Shown: piece after piece, positions 32,801 through 40,762 of the stretch
Numbering within the stretch: the stretch's first letter is position 1
Layout: every line of letters starts with the position of its first letter
DNA from: Streptomyces sp. TS71-3
GTDB lineage: Bacteria; Actinomycetota; Actinomycetes; Streptomycetales; Streptomycetaceae
Length of the DNA: 64,000 nt
Reading direction: 5' to 3'
Assembly (NCBI RefSeq): GCF_018327685.1
Contig: NZ_BNEL01000003.1
Span: 806,001 to 870,000 of the forward strand
The notes under the pieces: model-generated
The model's input: the letters and a program-made list of their open reading frames with translations, nothing else
Databases searched by the model: none
What the model was told of the DNA's origin: nothing
Program-made: the position numbers and the translations under genes

Positions 32801-33847
32801 GCGCGTCGATAGGCGATCACCCGCACGCGACGATATGGACCCGTCCGCACTCGGAGAGAAGGCACCGCCAGCCCCCGCCCCCTCCGCGTCCAGAACCGCG
32901 AACACATCCTCCGCCGCAGCCAGCCCCTCCGCCGCCGCGTGGTACTGGGCGCCCACCTGCCGTACCGGCAGATACGCCTCCGGGGCGAGGACGAGGATCA
33001 GCAGACCGGTGTGGAGGTCCAGCTCTCCCCTCACCAACCGCATCCCGATGGTGACCGCCACCAGCGCGACCGAGAGCGTGGCCAGCAGTTCCAGCGCGAA
33101 GGACGACAGGAAGGCGATGCGCAGGGTGCGCAGGGTGGCCTGTCGGTAGGCGCCGGTGATCCGCCGGATCGAGTCGGCCTGGGCCTTCGCCCTGCCGAAG
33201 ACCTTGAGTGTCGGCAGGCCCGCGACCACATCCAGGAAGTGGCCCGACAGGCGTGACAGCAGACGCCACTGGCGGTCCATGCGGGACTGCGTGGCCCAGC
33301 CGATCAGCACCATGAAGACGGGTATCAGCGGGAGCGTGCCAGCGATGATCCCGGCCGACACCCAGTCCTCGGTCACGATCCGCGCCAGCACCACCACGGG
33401 CACCATCGCCGCCAGCCCCAACTGCGGGAGGTAGCGCGAGAAGTAGCCGTCCAGCGCGTCCACGCCCCGGGTGGCCAGAGTGACCAGGGAACCGGTGCGT
33501 TGCCCGCCGAGCCACCCCGGTCCCAGCTCGCCCACGCGGTCCAGCAGCCGTCCCCGTAGCTCGGACTTGACCGCCGCGCTGGCCCGGTGCGCCGCATGCT
33601 CGGTGAGCCATCCGACCGCGCCGCGCCCCACCGCGACCGCCACCAGGAGCGCCAGCGGCCGCCGTAGCTCGGCGACGGAGAGCCCGTGCTGGAAGGCGCC
33701 CGCCACCACGTCCGCGATCAGCGTCGCCTGCGCCACGACCAGCCCGGCTCCCACGAGCCCGAGGGCGACCACAGCGATCAGGAAGCCCCGCGTCCGCCGG
33801 GCATAGCGCAGCAACCGTGGATCGACTGGTTTCACGTGAAACACCAC
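29810..33847 (-). CDS. cydDC: Fused CydD-CydC thiol/heme ABC exporter required for cytochrome bd assembly
   Basis: A 1345-residue fusion of two half-transporters. The CydD half (about 1-580) has six membrane helices and Walker A GPSGAGKSTLVG, signature LSAGQRQR and Walker B VLVLDEPT. The CydC half (about 720-1345) has a second membrane domain and GPSGAGKSTLAQ, LSGGQRQR and VLVLDEPA. The linker between them (about 580-720) is low-complexity and contains a (Ser-Asp)n run. Export of cysteine/glutathione or heme-related function supports bd oxidase assembly. GTG 33847 starts VVFHVKP, and the parS core 33829-33842 is within these first codons. It follows cydB by 110 bp in the same direction. Confidence 0.95.
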   Translation of the reverse strand: MVFHVKPVDPRLLRYARRTRGFLIAVVALGLVGAGLVVAQATLIADVVAGAFQHGLSVAELRRPLALLVAVAVGRGAVGWLTEHAAHRASAAVKSELRGRLLDRVGELGPGWLGGQRTGSLVTLATRGVDALDGYFSRYLPQLGLAAMVPVVVLARIVTEDWVSAGIIAGTLPLIPVFMVLIGWATQSRMDRQWRLLSRLSGHFLDVVAGLPTLKVFGRAKAQADSIRRITGAYRQATLRTLRIAFLSSFALELLATLSVALVAVTIGMRLVRGELDLHTGLLILVLAPEAYLPVRQVGAQYHAAAEGLAAAEDVFAVLDAEGAGAGGAFSPSADGSISSRAGDRLSTRATSRSIGGADGPREPWEIRFDGVSVRYPGRSADAVSEVSFTVRAGETLALVGPSGAGKSTLVGAALGLVRPTAGRVRAGGADLADVPLEQWHRRLAWVPQRPHLFAGSIAENVRLASPGASPAAVRKALDDAGALEFVDGLPDGARTVLGEEGAGLSAGQRQRIALARAFLADRPVLVLDEPTAGLDGETEAGVVEAVRRLAHGRTVLLVAHRPALLAVADRVVRVRMPGPSAEPAAGVDLDAGVDPGLGLDLGPVAAQGVMLPARAVPAEGVVAGAAAVAPVVADSDSDSDSDSDSDSDSDSDAGAGTNAGAGAGTSAGSDASGSAGSGAVEGPGVPAAAEPVAEKGTSGSPGTPGSPATAVLRRVRGMASTRRGPLVGALLLGALAVGSAVGLMGTSGWLISRAAERPPVLYLMVAVTATRAFGIGRAAFRYAERLVSHDAVLRILADARVTVYRRLERLAPAGLRATRRGDLLSRLVADVDALQDYWLRWLLPAAAAALVSAGTAAFTAWLLPTAGAVLAAGLLGAGLGVPLLSAAVARRAERRLAPARGVLATRVTDLLTGTAELTVAGALPARTASAKRADAALTRITARAAAATALGSGLTALLSGLTLAGTALCGVAAVRDGRLAGVALAVVVLIPTAAFEALLGLPLAAQHRQRVRQSAERLYEVLDAPVPVREPAAPAAPPASPFPIRLRGLTARYPERGGPDGSDATGSDVTPHDVSHPDVTPPNVTAREGGPTRDLARDARGQAHGQARGPAREALCGVDLTLERGRRVAVVGPSGAGKSTLAQVLLRFLDASEGTYTLGGTDAYALDGDAVRRQVGLCGQDAHVFDSSLRENLLLARKDASEDDLRAALGRARLLDWVTALPDGLDTAVGEHGARLSGGQRQRLALARALLADFPVLVLDEPAEHLDLPTADALTADLLAATEGRTTLLITHRLAGLEAVDEVIVLDGGRVVQRGPYAELVAVDGPLRAMRERERLSEAVAVPA
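31890..31949 (-). repeat. Hexanucleotide repeat (TCCGAA)n in the cydDC linker
   Basis: Ten consecutive hexamers, eight of them exact TCCGAA (plus strand), encode an alternating Ser-Asp tract in the linker. Slippage would change length by two residues without frameshift. Confidence 0.9.
33829..33842. other. parS core in the first codons of cydD
   Basis: GTTTCACGTGAAAC is the perfect 14-bp parS core used by ParB in Streptomyces; only the outermost left base differs from the 16-mer. Confidence 0.8.
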
Positions 33848-33957
33848 CGCTCGACCAACCCGGACATATCAGCCGTAACCCATTGCCGAATCCCCACCCA
33901 TGGCCGACTCCCGACCCATGGCCGAATCCCTCGGCGTCCCGCACCGCGCCTCATGGC

Positions 33958-34962
33958 TCAGTGCCCCGTGTCGTCTATGTGCTGGGTGCCGATCCGCTTG
34001 CGGAACACCCAGTACGTCCACGACTGGTAGAGGAGCACCAGCGGTGTGGCGATCCCCGCGCACCAGGTCATGATCTTCAACGTGTACGGGCTGGACGAGG
34101 CGTTGGAGACCGTCAGGCTCCAGCCGGTGTTCAGCGTCGACGGCATGACCTCCGGGAACAGCGCCAGGAAGAGCATGGCGACGCTCGCCGCCACCGCCGT
34201 CCCGGAGAAGGCGAACGCCCAGCCCTCCCGTCCCCGGGCATTGGCCAGCTGCGCCGCCGCCAGGCAGACGACGGCCACCACCAGGGCCACCAGGCTGCGG
34301 ATGTTGCCGGTGTCGGCCTGGGTCCAGAGCAGGAAGCCCAGCGCGGCCAGCGTCGCGACGGCCCCGGCGACCGCGGCCAGCCGCCGCGCCCTCACCCGGA
34401 TGTCCCCCACCGTCTTGAGCGCCACGAAGACGGCGCCGTGGAAGGTGAAGAGCACCAGGGTGACCACCCCGCCCAGCAGCGCGTAAGGCCGCAGCAGCTC
34501 CCCCAGCCCGCCGGTGACGTCGCCGTGGGCGTCGACCGGCACGCCGTGCACGATGTCGGCGAACGCCACCCCCCACAGCACCGCCGGGGCCAGGGAGGCC
34601 CAGAAGACCGCCCGCTCCCAGTTCCGCTGCCACCGCTCGCCGGGCCGCTTCGCCCGGTACTCGAAGGCCACCCCGCGCACGATCAGCGCGACCAGGACCA
34701 CCAGCAGCGGCAGGTAGAACCCCGAGAACAGCGTGGCGTACCAGTCCGGGAAGGCGGCGAACGTCGCGCCGCCGGCCGACAGCAACCAGACCTCGTTGCC
34801 GTCCCAGACCGGGCCGATGGTGTTGATCAGGACCCGCTTCTCGACCCGGTCGCGGGCCAGCAGCCCGGTGAGGATGCCGACCCCGAAGTCGAAGCCCTCC
34901 AGGAAGAAGTAGCCGGTCCACAGGACGGCGATGAGGACGAACCAGACGGTGTGGAGTTCCAT
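33958..34962 (-). CDS. cydB: Cytochrome bd ubiquinol/menaquinol oxidase subunit II
   Basis: A 334-residue membrane protein with about eight or nine helices. Family landmarks include the N-terminal WFVLIAVLWTGYFFLEGFDFGVG, the NTIGPVWDGNEVWLL block, and PEVMPSTLNTGWSLTVSNASSSPYTL. It supports the heme-bearing subunit CydA in reducing oxygen to water at high affinity. It lies 60 bp after cydA and precedes cydDC, the usual actinobacterial operon. Confidence 0.96.
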   Translation of the reverse strand: MELHTVWFVLIAVLWTGYFFLEGFDFGVGILTGLLARDRVEKRVLINTIGPVWDGNEVWLLSAGGATFAAFPDWYATLFSGFYLPLLVVLVALIVRGVAFEYRAKRPGERWQRNWERAVFWASLAPAVLWGVAFADIVHGVPVDAHGDVTGGLGELLRPYALLGGVVTLVLFTFHGAVFVALKTVGDIRVRARRLAAVAGAVATLAALGFLLWTQADTGNIRSLVALVVAVVCLAAAQLANARGREGWAFAFSGTAVAASVAMLFLALFPEVMPSTLNTGWSLTVSNASSSPYTLKIMTWCAGIATPLVLLYQSWTYWVFRKRIGTQHIDDTGH

Positions 34963-35021
34963 CTCCGCGCTCCTCGGCTTTCGATGCTCGGCTCTCGATG
35001 CTCGGTTCGAAGCTCCTGGCC

Positions 35022-36557
35022 TCAGTACGAGAAGGCCATCGGCCGGTCGGGGTCGTGATCGGGGTGGTCGGGGTGGTCGGAGTCACCGGGGCCACCGCCG
35101 ATGCGGGTGGGCGGGTGGAGGTCGGCGTCGGTCAGCTCGGGCGGCCCGGCCTTCACGTAGGTGGCCAGCAGCCGCACCTCGATCACCGCGAGCACCGCGT
35201 AGAGGGCGGTGAAGACGGACATGGAGAGCAGCACCTCGCCCTGGGAGACCCCGGGGGAGACGGCCTGGCGGGTCTGGAGCACGCCGTAGACGACCCAGGG
35301 CTGCCGGCCGGTCTCGGTGAAGATCCATCCCCAGGCGTTGGCGATCAGGGGGAACGCCAGCGTCCAGGTGGCGACCCGCCAGTACCAGGCACCGAGCCGG
35401 GAGCCGAGCGGCGTCCGGAACGGCACCAGGTGCGGCACCTCGTCCTCGCCCGTGCGCAACCGTGCCGGCAGCATGAACCGCTTCCGGGTCAGCCAGAGCC
35501 CGGCCGCGCCCAGCGCGAACGACGTCATGCCGAAGCCGATCATCCAGCGGAACCCCCAGTACGCGACGGGGATGTTCGGCCGGTAGTCGCCGGGGCCGAA
35601 CTTCTGCTGTTCGGCCTTGTTGACGTCGTTGATGCCGGGCACGTACGAGTGGAAGTCGTCGTCGGCGAGGAAGGACAGCAGGCCGGGCACCTCGACGGCG
35701 ACCGTGTTGTGGCCCTTGTCCACGTCCCCGTAGGCGAAGAGCGAGAACGGCGCGGGCTTCTGCCCGTCCCAGAGGGCCTCGGCGGACGCCATCTTCATCG
35801 GCTGCTGCTTGAACATCACCTTGCCGAGCTGGTCGCCGCTGACCGCGGTGAGGAGCCCCGCGATCACGACGGTGACCAGGCCGAGCCGGAGCGAGGTCCG
35901 CATCACCGGGATGTGCTTGCGGCGGGCCAGGTGGTAGGCGGCGATGCCGACCATGAAGGCGCCACCGGTGAGGAAGGACCCCGTGAGGGTGTGGAAGGCC
36001 TGGGCCAGGGCGGTGTTCTGGGTCAGCACCGCGAGGAAGTCGGTCAGCTCCGCGCGGCCCGTGGTCTTGTTGATGTGGTACCCGACGGGGTGCTGCATCC
36101 AGGAGTTCGCCGCGAGGATGAAGTAGGCGGAGAGGATCGTGCCGAGGGCGACCATCCAGATCGTGGCCAGGTGCAGCCGCTTGGGCAGCTTGTCCCAGCC
36201 GAAGATCCACAGGCCGATGAAGGTCGACTCGAAGAAGAAGGCGATCAGGGCCTCGAAGGCCAGGGGAGCGCCGAAGACGTCACCGACGAAGCGGGAGTAG
36301 TCGGACCAGTTCATGCCGAACTGGAACTCCTGCACGATGCCGGTGACGACACCCATCGCGATGTTGATCAGGAAGAGCTTGCCCCAGAACTTCGTCGCCC
36401 TGAGGTACTTCTCTTTCCCCGTCCGCGCCCAGGCGGTCTCCAGGCCTGCCGTGAGGGCGGCGAGCGAGATCGTCAGGGGGACGAAGAGGAAGTGGTAGAC
36501 GGTGGTGATGCCGAACTGCCAGCGCGCCAGGGTCTCCGGCGCCAGAGCCATGTCCAC
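35022..36557 (-). CDS. cydA: Cytochrome bd oxidase subunit I
   Basis: A 511-residue heme protein. The proximal heme His is in TTVYHFLFVP (about residue 21), another in GIAAYHLARR, and the axial Met region in RWMIGFGM. The quinol-binding Q-loop (about 250-320, KPAPFSLFAYGDVDKGHN) is of the short type. A C-terminal His/Asp-rich tail (DHPDHPDHDPD) is encoded by a short repeat. GTG 36557 has AAGGAG about eight bases upstream. A Rex operator lies at 36645-36662, and in S. coelicolor Rex represses cydABCD until NADH rises under oxygen limitation. Confidence 0.96.
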   Translation of the reverse strand: MDMALAPETLARWQFGITTVYHFLFVPLTISLAALTAGLETAWARTGKEKYLRATKFWGKLFLINIAMGVVTGIVQEFQFGMNWSDYSRFVGDVFGAPLAFEALIAFFFESTFIGLWIFGWDKLPKRLHLATIWMVALGTILSAYFILAANSWMQHPVGYHINKTTGRAELTDFLAVLTQNTALAQAFHTLTGSFLTGGAFMVGIAAYHLARRKHIPVMRTSLRLGLVTVVIAGLLTAVSGDQLGKVMFKQQPMKMASAEALWDGQKPAPFSLFAYGDVDKGHNTVAVEVPGLLSFLADDDFHSYVPGINDVNKAEQQKFGPGDYRPNIPVAYWGFRWMIGFGMTSFALGAAGLWLTRKRFMLPARLRTGEDEVPHLVPFRTPLGSRLGAWYWRVATWTLAFPLIANAWGWIFTETGRQPWVVYGVLQTRQAVSPGVSQGEVLLSMSVFTALYAVLAVIEVRLLATYVKAGPPELTDADLHPPTRIGGGPGDSDHPDHPDHDPDRPMAFSY

Positions 36558-36605
36558 GTCGACCTCTCCTTGCCTCGGTCGTGCTCTGGTCCAGTGGCGC
36601 TTTGT

Positions 36606-36638
36606 CCGCTTGATCCATGCGGTAACGGGATCAAGCGG
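36606..36638. promoter_or_regulatory. Inverted repeat in the cydA 5' region
   Basis: CCGCTTGATCC (36606-36616) and GGATCAAGCGG (36628-36638) are a perfect 11-bp inverted repeat with an 11-base spacer, between the Rex site and the start codon. It could be a second operator or an RNA hairpin. Confidence 0.5.
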
Positions 36639-36644
36639 GAGCGC

Positions 36645-36662
36645 TTGTGAACGCGTTCACAT
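36645..36662. promoter_or_regulatory. Rex operator (ROP) upstream of cydA
   Basis: TTGTGAACGCGTTCACAT matches the ROP consensus TTGTGAANNNNTTCACAA except for the last base. A further TTCACAA half-site follows immediately (36662-36668). Confidence 0.88.
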
Positions 36663-37004
36663 TCACAAGCATTATGACTCACCCGATTGGCGGAGTCATC
36701 AGGGGGTCCCCCTTTGGGGACGTATGGGGCATGAGGGGTGCGGAGGGGCGCGGAGCGCCCGAGCAACCGACACCTGTGGGGGCGGCAGGCAGCGGGTTAC
36801 GGCGCCGACGGGAGGGCGGGGGCACGCACCGCGGACCGGCCGACCCGGCGACTACCCTCCGACCGGGAAGCGGACCACGCCGGAGGCGGTCCCCGCCGCC
36901 TGAAAGCCACGGAAGGCGCGCCCTAGTCACCTAGTGCCACGGGACGGCACCTCAGCCGCCCATGCGCTCCGTCCAGGCCGAGACCAACGCCCACGGCCCC
37001 CACC

Positions 37005-37024
37005 AGGGGCGCGGGGAACTGCGC
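37005..37024 (+). repeat. 20-bp dispersed repeat, copy 4
   Basis: Reverse complement of the sequence at 22105-22124. Confidence 0.85.
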
Positions 37025-37224
37025 AAGCAACCCACCACCAACCCGCAGCCCCAAAACGACACAAACCACCCCGCCGAGAGGGCACGACGAACCGCCTCAC
37101 CACCCGGCCGTCCCCCGCCGCCTGCAGGGCAGGGCAGGGATGGCGCCCTCAACCACACCGCGGGCCCCAGGCCGCTGGGAACCCCAAGCCGCGTGGGGGG
37201 CACCCCCGCACCCCTCCCGGGGCC

Positions 37225-37245
37225 GGCGCCGACGGAATCGGCGCC
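37225..37245 (-). terminator. Hairpin after the HisC-like gene
   Basis: GGCGCCGA and TCGGCGCC, eight-bp arms with a five-base loop, about 55 bp beyond the stop codon. Confidence 0.5.
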
Positions 37246-37300
37246 CCACCGACGGAGACGGAGACGGCACCCCCCATTTCGGCTAACCGGCCGGTACGGC

Positions 37301-38389
37301 CTAAAGCTCCTTGCGGAACGCCGCCGTCACCTGGAGGAAGAGGTCGTCCGCCTCGGCCTCCGCGACCGTGACGCGGACACCCTCCCCCGGGAAGGCCCGG
37401 ACCACCACGCCCATCTGCTCGCAGGCGGCGGCGAACTCCTCCGTGCGGTCGCCCAGGCGGACCCAGACGAAGTTCGCCTGGGTCTCGGGGACCGTCCACC
37501 CCTGGGCGTGGAGCGCGTCGACCACGCGGGTGCGCTCCTCGACCAGGAGGCCCACCCTGCCGAGCAGTTCGTCCTCGGCACGCAGCGAGGCGATCGCCGC
37601 TTCCTGCGCGAGCTGGCTCACCCCGAAGGGCACCGCCGTCTTCCGCAGCGCCGCGGCCACCGGCTCATGCGCGACGGCGAAGCCGACCCGCAGGCCCGCG
37701 AGGCCATACGCCTTGGAGAAGGTGCGCAGGACGCAGACGTTCGGCCGCTCGCGGTAGATCTCTATGCCGTCCGGCACCCGGGGGTCCCGGATGAACTCGC
37801 GGTAGGCCTCGTCGAGCACCACCAGCACGTCGTCCGGCACGCGGTCGAGGAAGCGCTCCAGCTCGGCGCGGCGGACCACGGTGCCCGTGGGGTTGTTGGG
37901 ATTGCAGACGAAGATCAGGCGGGTGCGGTCGGTGACCGCGTCGGCCATGGCGTCGAGGTCGTGCACCTCGTCCGCGGTCAGCGGGACCTGGATCGCCTTG
38001 GCACCGCTGATCTGCGTGATGATCGGGTACGCCTCGAAGGACCGCCAGGCGTAGATCACCTCGTCCCCCGCACCGGCCGCGGCCTGGAGGAGCTGCTGGG
38101 CGACTCCGACCGAGCCCGTGCCCGTCGCCACGTGCGAGACGGGCACCGCGAAGCGCTCGGAGAGCTCGGCCATCAGGTGCGTGCACACCATGTCCGGGTA
38201 GCGGTTGAGCGTGCCGGCCGCGGCCATCACCGTCTCCATGACGCCGGGCAGCGGCGGGTACGGGTTCTCGTTCGACGAGAGCTTGAAGGCGGCGGGGGCA
38301 CCCGGAGCCGCGGCAGCCGCCGGCTTGCCCGGCTTGTAGGTGGGGATCCCCTCCAGCTCGGGGCGCAGCCTCGGGTACGTCTCACTCAC
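37301..38389 (-). CDS. HisC-family aminotransferase (histidinol-phosphate or aromatic amino acid aminotransferase)
   Basis: A 362-residue PLP enzyme of fold type I. The [11 protein letters not shown] substrate loop, [18 protein letters not shown] and the PLP Lys in [15 protein letters not shown] are all conserved. It has no his-operon neighbours, so it may be the aromatic aminotransferase (Pat/HisC2-like) making Phe and Tyr rather than the histidine enzyme; the two cannot be told apart from sequence by eye. GTG 38389 has a perfect AGGAGG six bases upstream. Confidence 0.88.
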   Translation of the reverse strand: MSETYPRLRPELEGIPTYKPGKPAAAAAPGAPAAFKLSSNENPYPPLPGVMETVMAAAGTLNRYPDMVCTHLMAELSERFAVPVSHVATGTGSVGVAQQLLQAAAGAGDEVIYAWRSFEAYPIITQISGAKAIQVPLTADEVHDLDAMADAVTDRTRLIFVCNPNNPTGTVVRRAELERFLDRVPDDVLVVLDEAYREFIRDPRVPDGIEIYRERPNVCVLRTFSKAYGLAGLRVGFAVAHEPVAAALRKTAVPFGVSQLAQEAAIASLRAEDELLGRVGLLVEERTRVVDALHAQGWTVPETQANFVWVRLGDRTEEFAAACEQMGVVVRAFPGEGVRVTVAEAEADDLFLQVTAAFRKEL

Positions 38390-38955
38390 CGCAATCCTCC
38401 TCATGGACGCTCGGCAACCGCCGGCTTCGACACTGCTCACCATAAGAGGAAGCCCGCCGGAAGCGTACGGCCTGTGGATAACTCTGCCGCCGCTCCACGC
38501 TCGCTCCCCCACCGGCCCACGCTCACGCCACCGCGACCGCCACCAGCCGCAGTACCACCACCGACACCCGCACCGCCACCGGCATCGCCCACACCCCCGT
38601 GCCACCCCGCCCCGTAAGCCGCAGCACCCTCAGTACCCCCACCAGCCCCACCAGCCCAAATGCGGACCTTCCGGCCCCCGCAGGACGGATCGGGGGGGCG
38701 CATTGCGCGGAACCACGCGCGCCGCTTGTTCGCGCCCTTGCGCGCATCGCTCGTCAAGGTGAGTTGAGACCTCTTCGAAACATGGCTCATTTGGCAGGTT
38801 TATGCGTGCTGTAAGCAAATCAATACACCCACATCGCCCCCTGCCCCTTCCTTTCCAAGGCGATCAAACCCGTTCCGCCATGCAGAAACGTGCCTGTCAA
38901 TGCATAGCTGAACGGCCAATCCACCCCACCCCATGAGCCCTACTATCGGCTCGCC
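38390..38955. other. Divergent intergenic region, about 565 bp
   Basis: It contains one exact DnaA-box-like TGTGGATAA (38473-38481), a low-complexity CACC-rich tract (38510-38660), an AT-richer part (38755-38945) and, before the LacI gene, the hexamer TACTAT (38941-38946) as a likely -10. Confidence 0.55.
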
Positions 38956-40077
38956 ATGACAGCAGCAGGGAAGCACCAGGTGAGCCGGGCGGAGGCTGCC
39001 CGACGGGGGCATCGACCAGGGCGAGCGGGCATCAGAGATGTGGCCGCCGCGGCCGGTGTCTCCATCACGACCGTCTCCGACGCCCTGAACGGCAAGGGGC
39101 GACTCCCGGATGCCACCCGCCGGCACGTTCGCGAGGTGGCCGACCGGCTCGGCTACCGGCCGTCCGCCGCGGCCCGCACGCTGCGCACCGGCAAGTCCGG
39201 GCTCATCGGCCTGACCGTCACCACGTACGGGGATGAACCTTTCACCTTCACGGAGTTCGCCTACTTCGCGGAGATGGCCAGGGCCGCCACGTCCGCCGCG
39301 CTCGCCCGCGGCTACGCGCTGGTGATCCTGCCCGCGACGTCCCGCCGCAGTCCCGTCGACGTCTGGTCGAACGTCGCCCTGGACGGCACCGTCGTCATCG
39401 ACCCGTCCGACAAGGACCCGGTCGTCACGGAGCTGGTCAAGCAGGGTTTACCTGTCGTCTCCGACGGGCGCCCGGCAGGCCAGCTGCCCGTCACGGCCTG
39501 GGTCGACAACGACCACGAGGCCGCCGTCACCGGCATCCTCAACCACCTCACGGACGCCGGCGCCCGCCGCATCGGCCTGCTCACCGGCACCTCCACGGAC
39601 ACGTACACCCACCTCTCCACCACCGCGTACCTCCAGTGGTGCGAGCGCACGGGACAGGAGCCGGTGTACGAGAGCTACCCGGCACACGACCCGCGCGCGG
39701 GAGCGGCGGCCGCGGACCGGCTGCTGGCCCGCCCGGACCGGCCGGACGCCGTGTACGGCCTCTTCGACCCCAACGGCACGGACCTGCTGGCGGCGGCCCG
39801 CCGGTACGGTCTGCGCGTGCCCGACGACCTGCTGCTGATCTGCTGCAGCGAGTCGCTGGTGTACGCCAACACCGAACCGCCGGTCACCACGCTCTCGTTG
39901 AAGCCCCGCCGGATCGGCACGGCCGTCGTCCAGCTCCTGATCGACGCCATCGAGGGCGTCGACTCCGGGCAGCCGGTCGAGCAGGTGATACCCACGGAAC
40001 TGATCGTGCGGAGCTCGTCCCAGCGGCGACCACCGCGCACCACGGTCAGCCCGCCCCGGTCGCCGAGACAGGGGTAG
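38956..40077 (+). CDS. LacI-family transcriptional regulator with a TTA codon
   Basis: A 373-residue repressor. The HTH (about 26-45, IRDVAAAAGVSITTVSDALNG) and hinge helix (RPSAAARTL) precede a periplasmic-binding-protein-like effector domain (about 80-345). The effector is probably a sugar or nucleoside; no transport or catabolic operon adjoins, so target and ligand are unknown. Codon 165 (39448-39450) is TTA, which in Streptomyces needs the bldA tRNA. That suggests translation restricted to development or stationary phase. ATG 38956 has TACTAT nine bases upstream. Confidence 0.9.
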   Translation: MTAAGKHQVSRAEAARRGHRPGRAGIRDVAAAAGVSITTVSDALNGKGRLPDATRRHVREVADRLGYRPSAAARTLRTGKSGLIGLTVTTYGDEPFTFTEFAYFAEMARAATSAALARGYALVILPATSRRSPVDVWSNVALDGTVVIDPSDKDPVVTELVKQGLPVVSDGRPAGQLPVTAWVDNDHEAAVTGILNHLTDAGARRIGLLTGTSTDTYTHLSTTAYLQWCERTGQEPVYESYPAHDPRAGAAAADRLLARPDRPDAVYGLFDPNGTDLLAAARRYGLRVPDDLLLICCSESLVYANTEPPVTTLSLKPRRIGTAVVQLLIDAIEGVDSGQPVEQVIPTELIVRSSSQRRPPRTTVSPPRSPRQG

Positions 40078-40107
40078 GCCGGTCGACAGGCCGGTCGACC
40101 GGTCGCC
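40075..40107 (+). repeat. 12-bp tandem repeat starting in the stop codon of the LacI gene
   Basis: AGGCCGGTCGAC at 40076-40087 and 40088-40099, with a partial third copy. The first includes the last two bases of the TAG stop (40075-40077). Confidence 0.7.
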
Positions 40108-40762
40108 TTCCCCGGCGGGCACCGCCAACTCCGTCCCGTTCGGGCGGAGCACGGTGCCCCCCCGGGGGCGTCCCACCGGGGCGCGCCGGCCAACCGCACG
40201 CGGATCAGCCGGAAACGGCAGGACCGCCCGGATCGGCTGCAACGGCTGCATCGGCTGCAACGGTCGGATCGACTGGAACGGCCAGAAGGACCGGAGCGCT
40301 GGAGCGACGAGAACGACCGGAGCGACCGAGCGGCTGGAGCAACCAGAACGGTCGGATCAAGGCGATCCGACCGAAACGCCACTCGGACGGCAACGGCACG
40401 GCGCACGTGGACAGCGCGGGCCGAGCCGGCGCGGACGAGGCGGAGCGAGCCGGCGGGCAGTCCGGGCAGGCGTGCGGACAGCGCGAGCGGGCAGACGGGC
40501 AGGGCGGGCACGACGGGCGGATTCGAAGGAAGTCCGGCGGGGAGTCCGCGAATAGGGCAAGGAAAACTCAGGGCAACCAGCGGAAGCAGACGGATAATTC
40601 GGACGAAATGCGCGGTGAATCGGCGTCAGGTACCGATTCACCGCCCCTAGGTCATCACACAGCGCGAGCCGCATTCCTATGATGGGCGGACGACACCGCG
40701 GGCCGCTGCGACCAGGCAGTCCGATCCGGTGCAGCTGCGGCGCGAGGGTGGTGGAGGGGTCG
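40078..40762. other. Intergenic region, about 685 bp
   Basis: Low-complexity sequence with CGGCTGCAACGG-like and GGAACGG-like units (40230-40370). No frame is convincing. TATGAT at 40678-40683 could be the -10 of the following gene. Confidence 0.5.

Larger units (their letters stand above)
36558..37300. other. Intergenic region cydA-hisC-like, about 740 bp
   Basis: Beyond the cyd regulatory sites it holds one 20-bp dispersed repeat (37005-37024) and the terminator of the aminotransferase gene. No protein-coding frame has support. Confidence 0.6.

Noticed and set aside
33817..36650. Two long plus-strand frames opposite cydA and cydB
   Set aside because: They are shadows of the oxidase genes, with compositions such as EGGERR... 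and no ribosome site.
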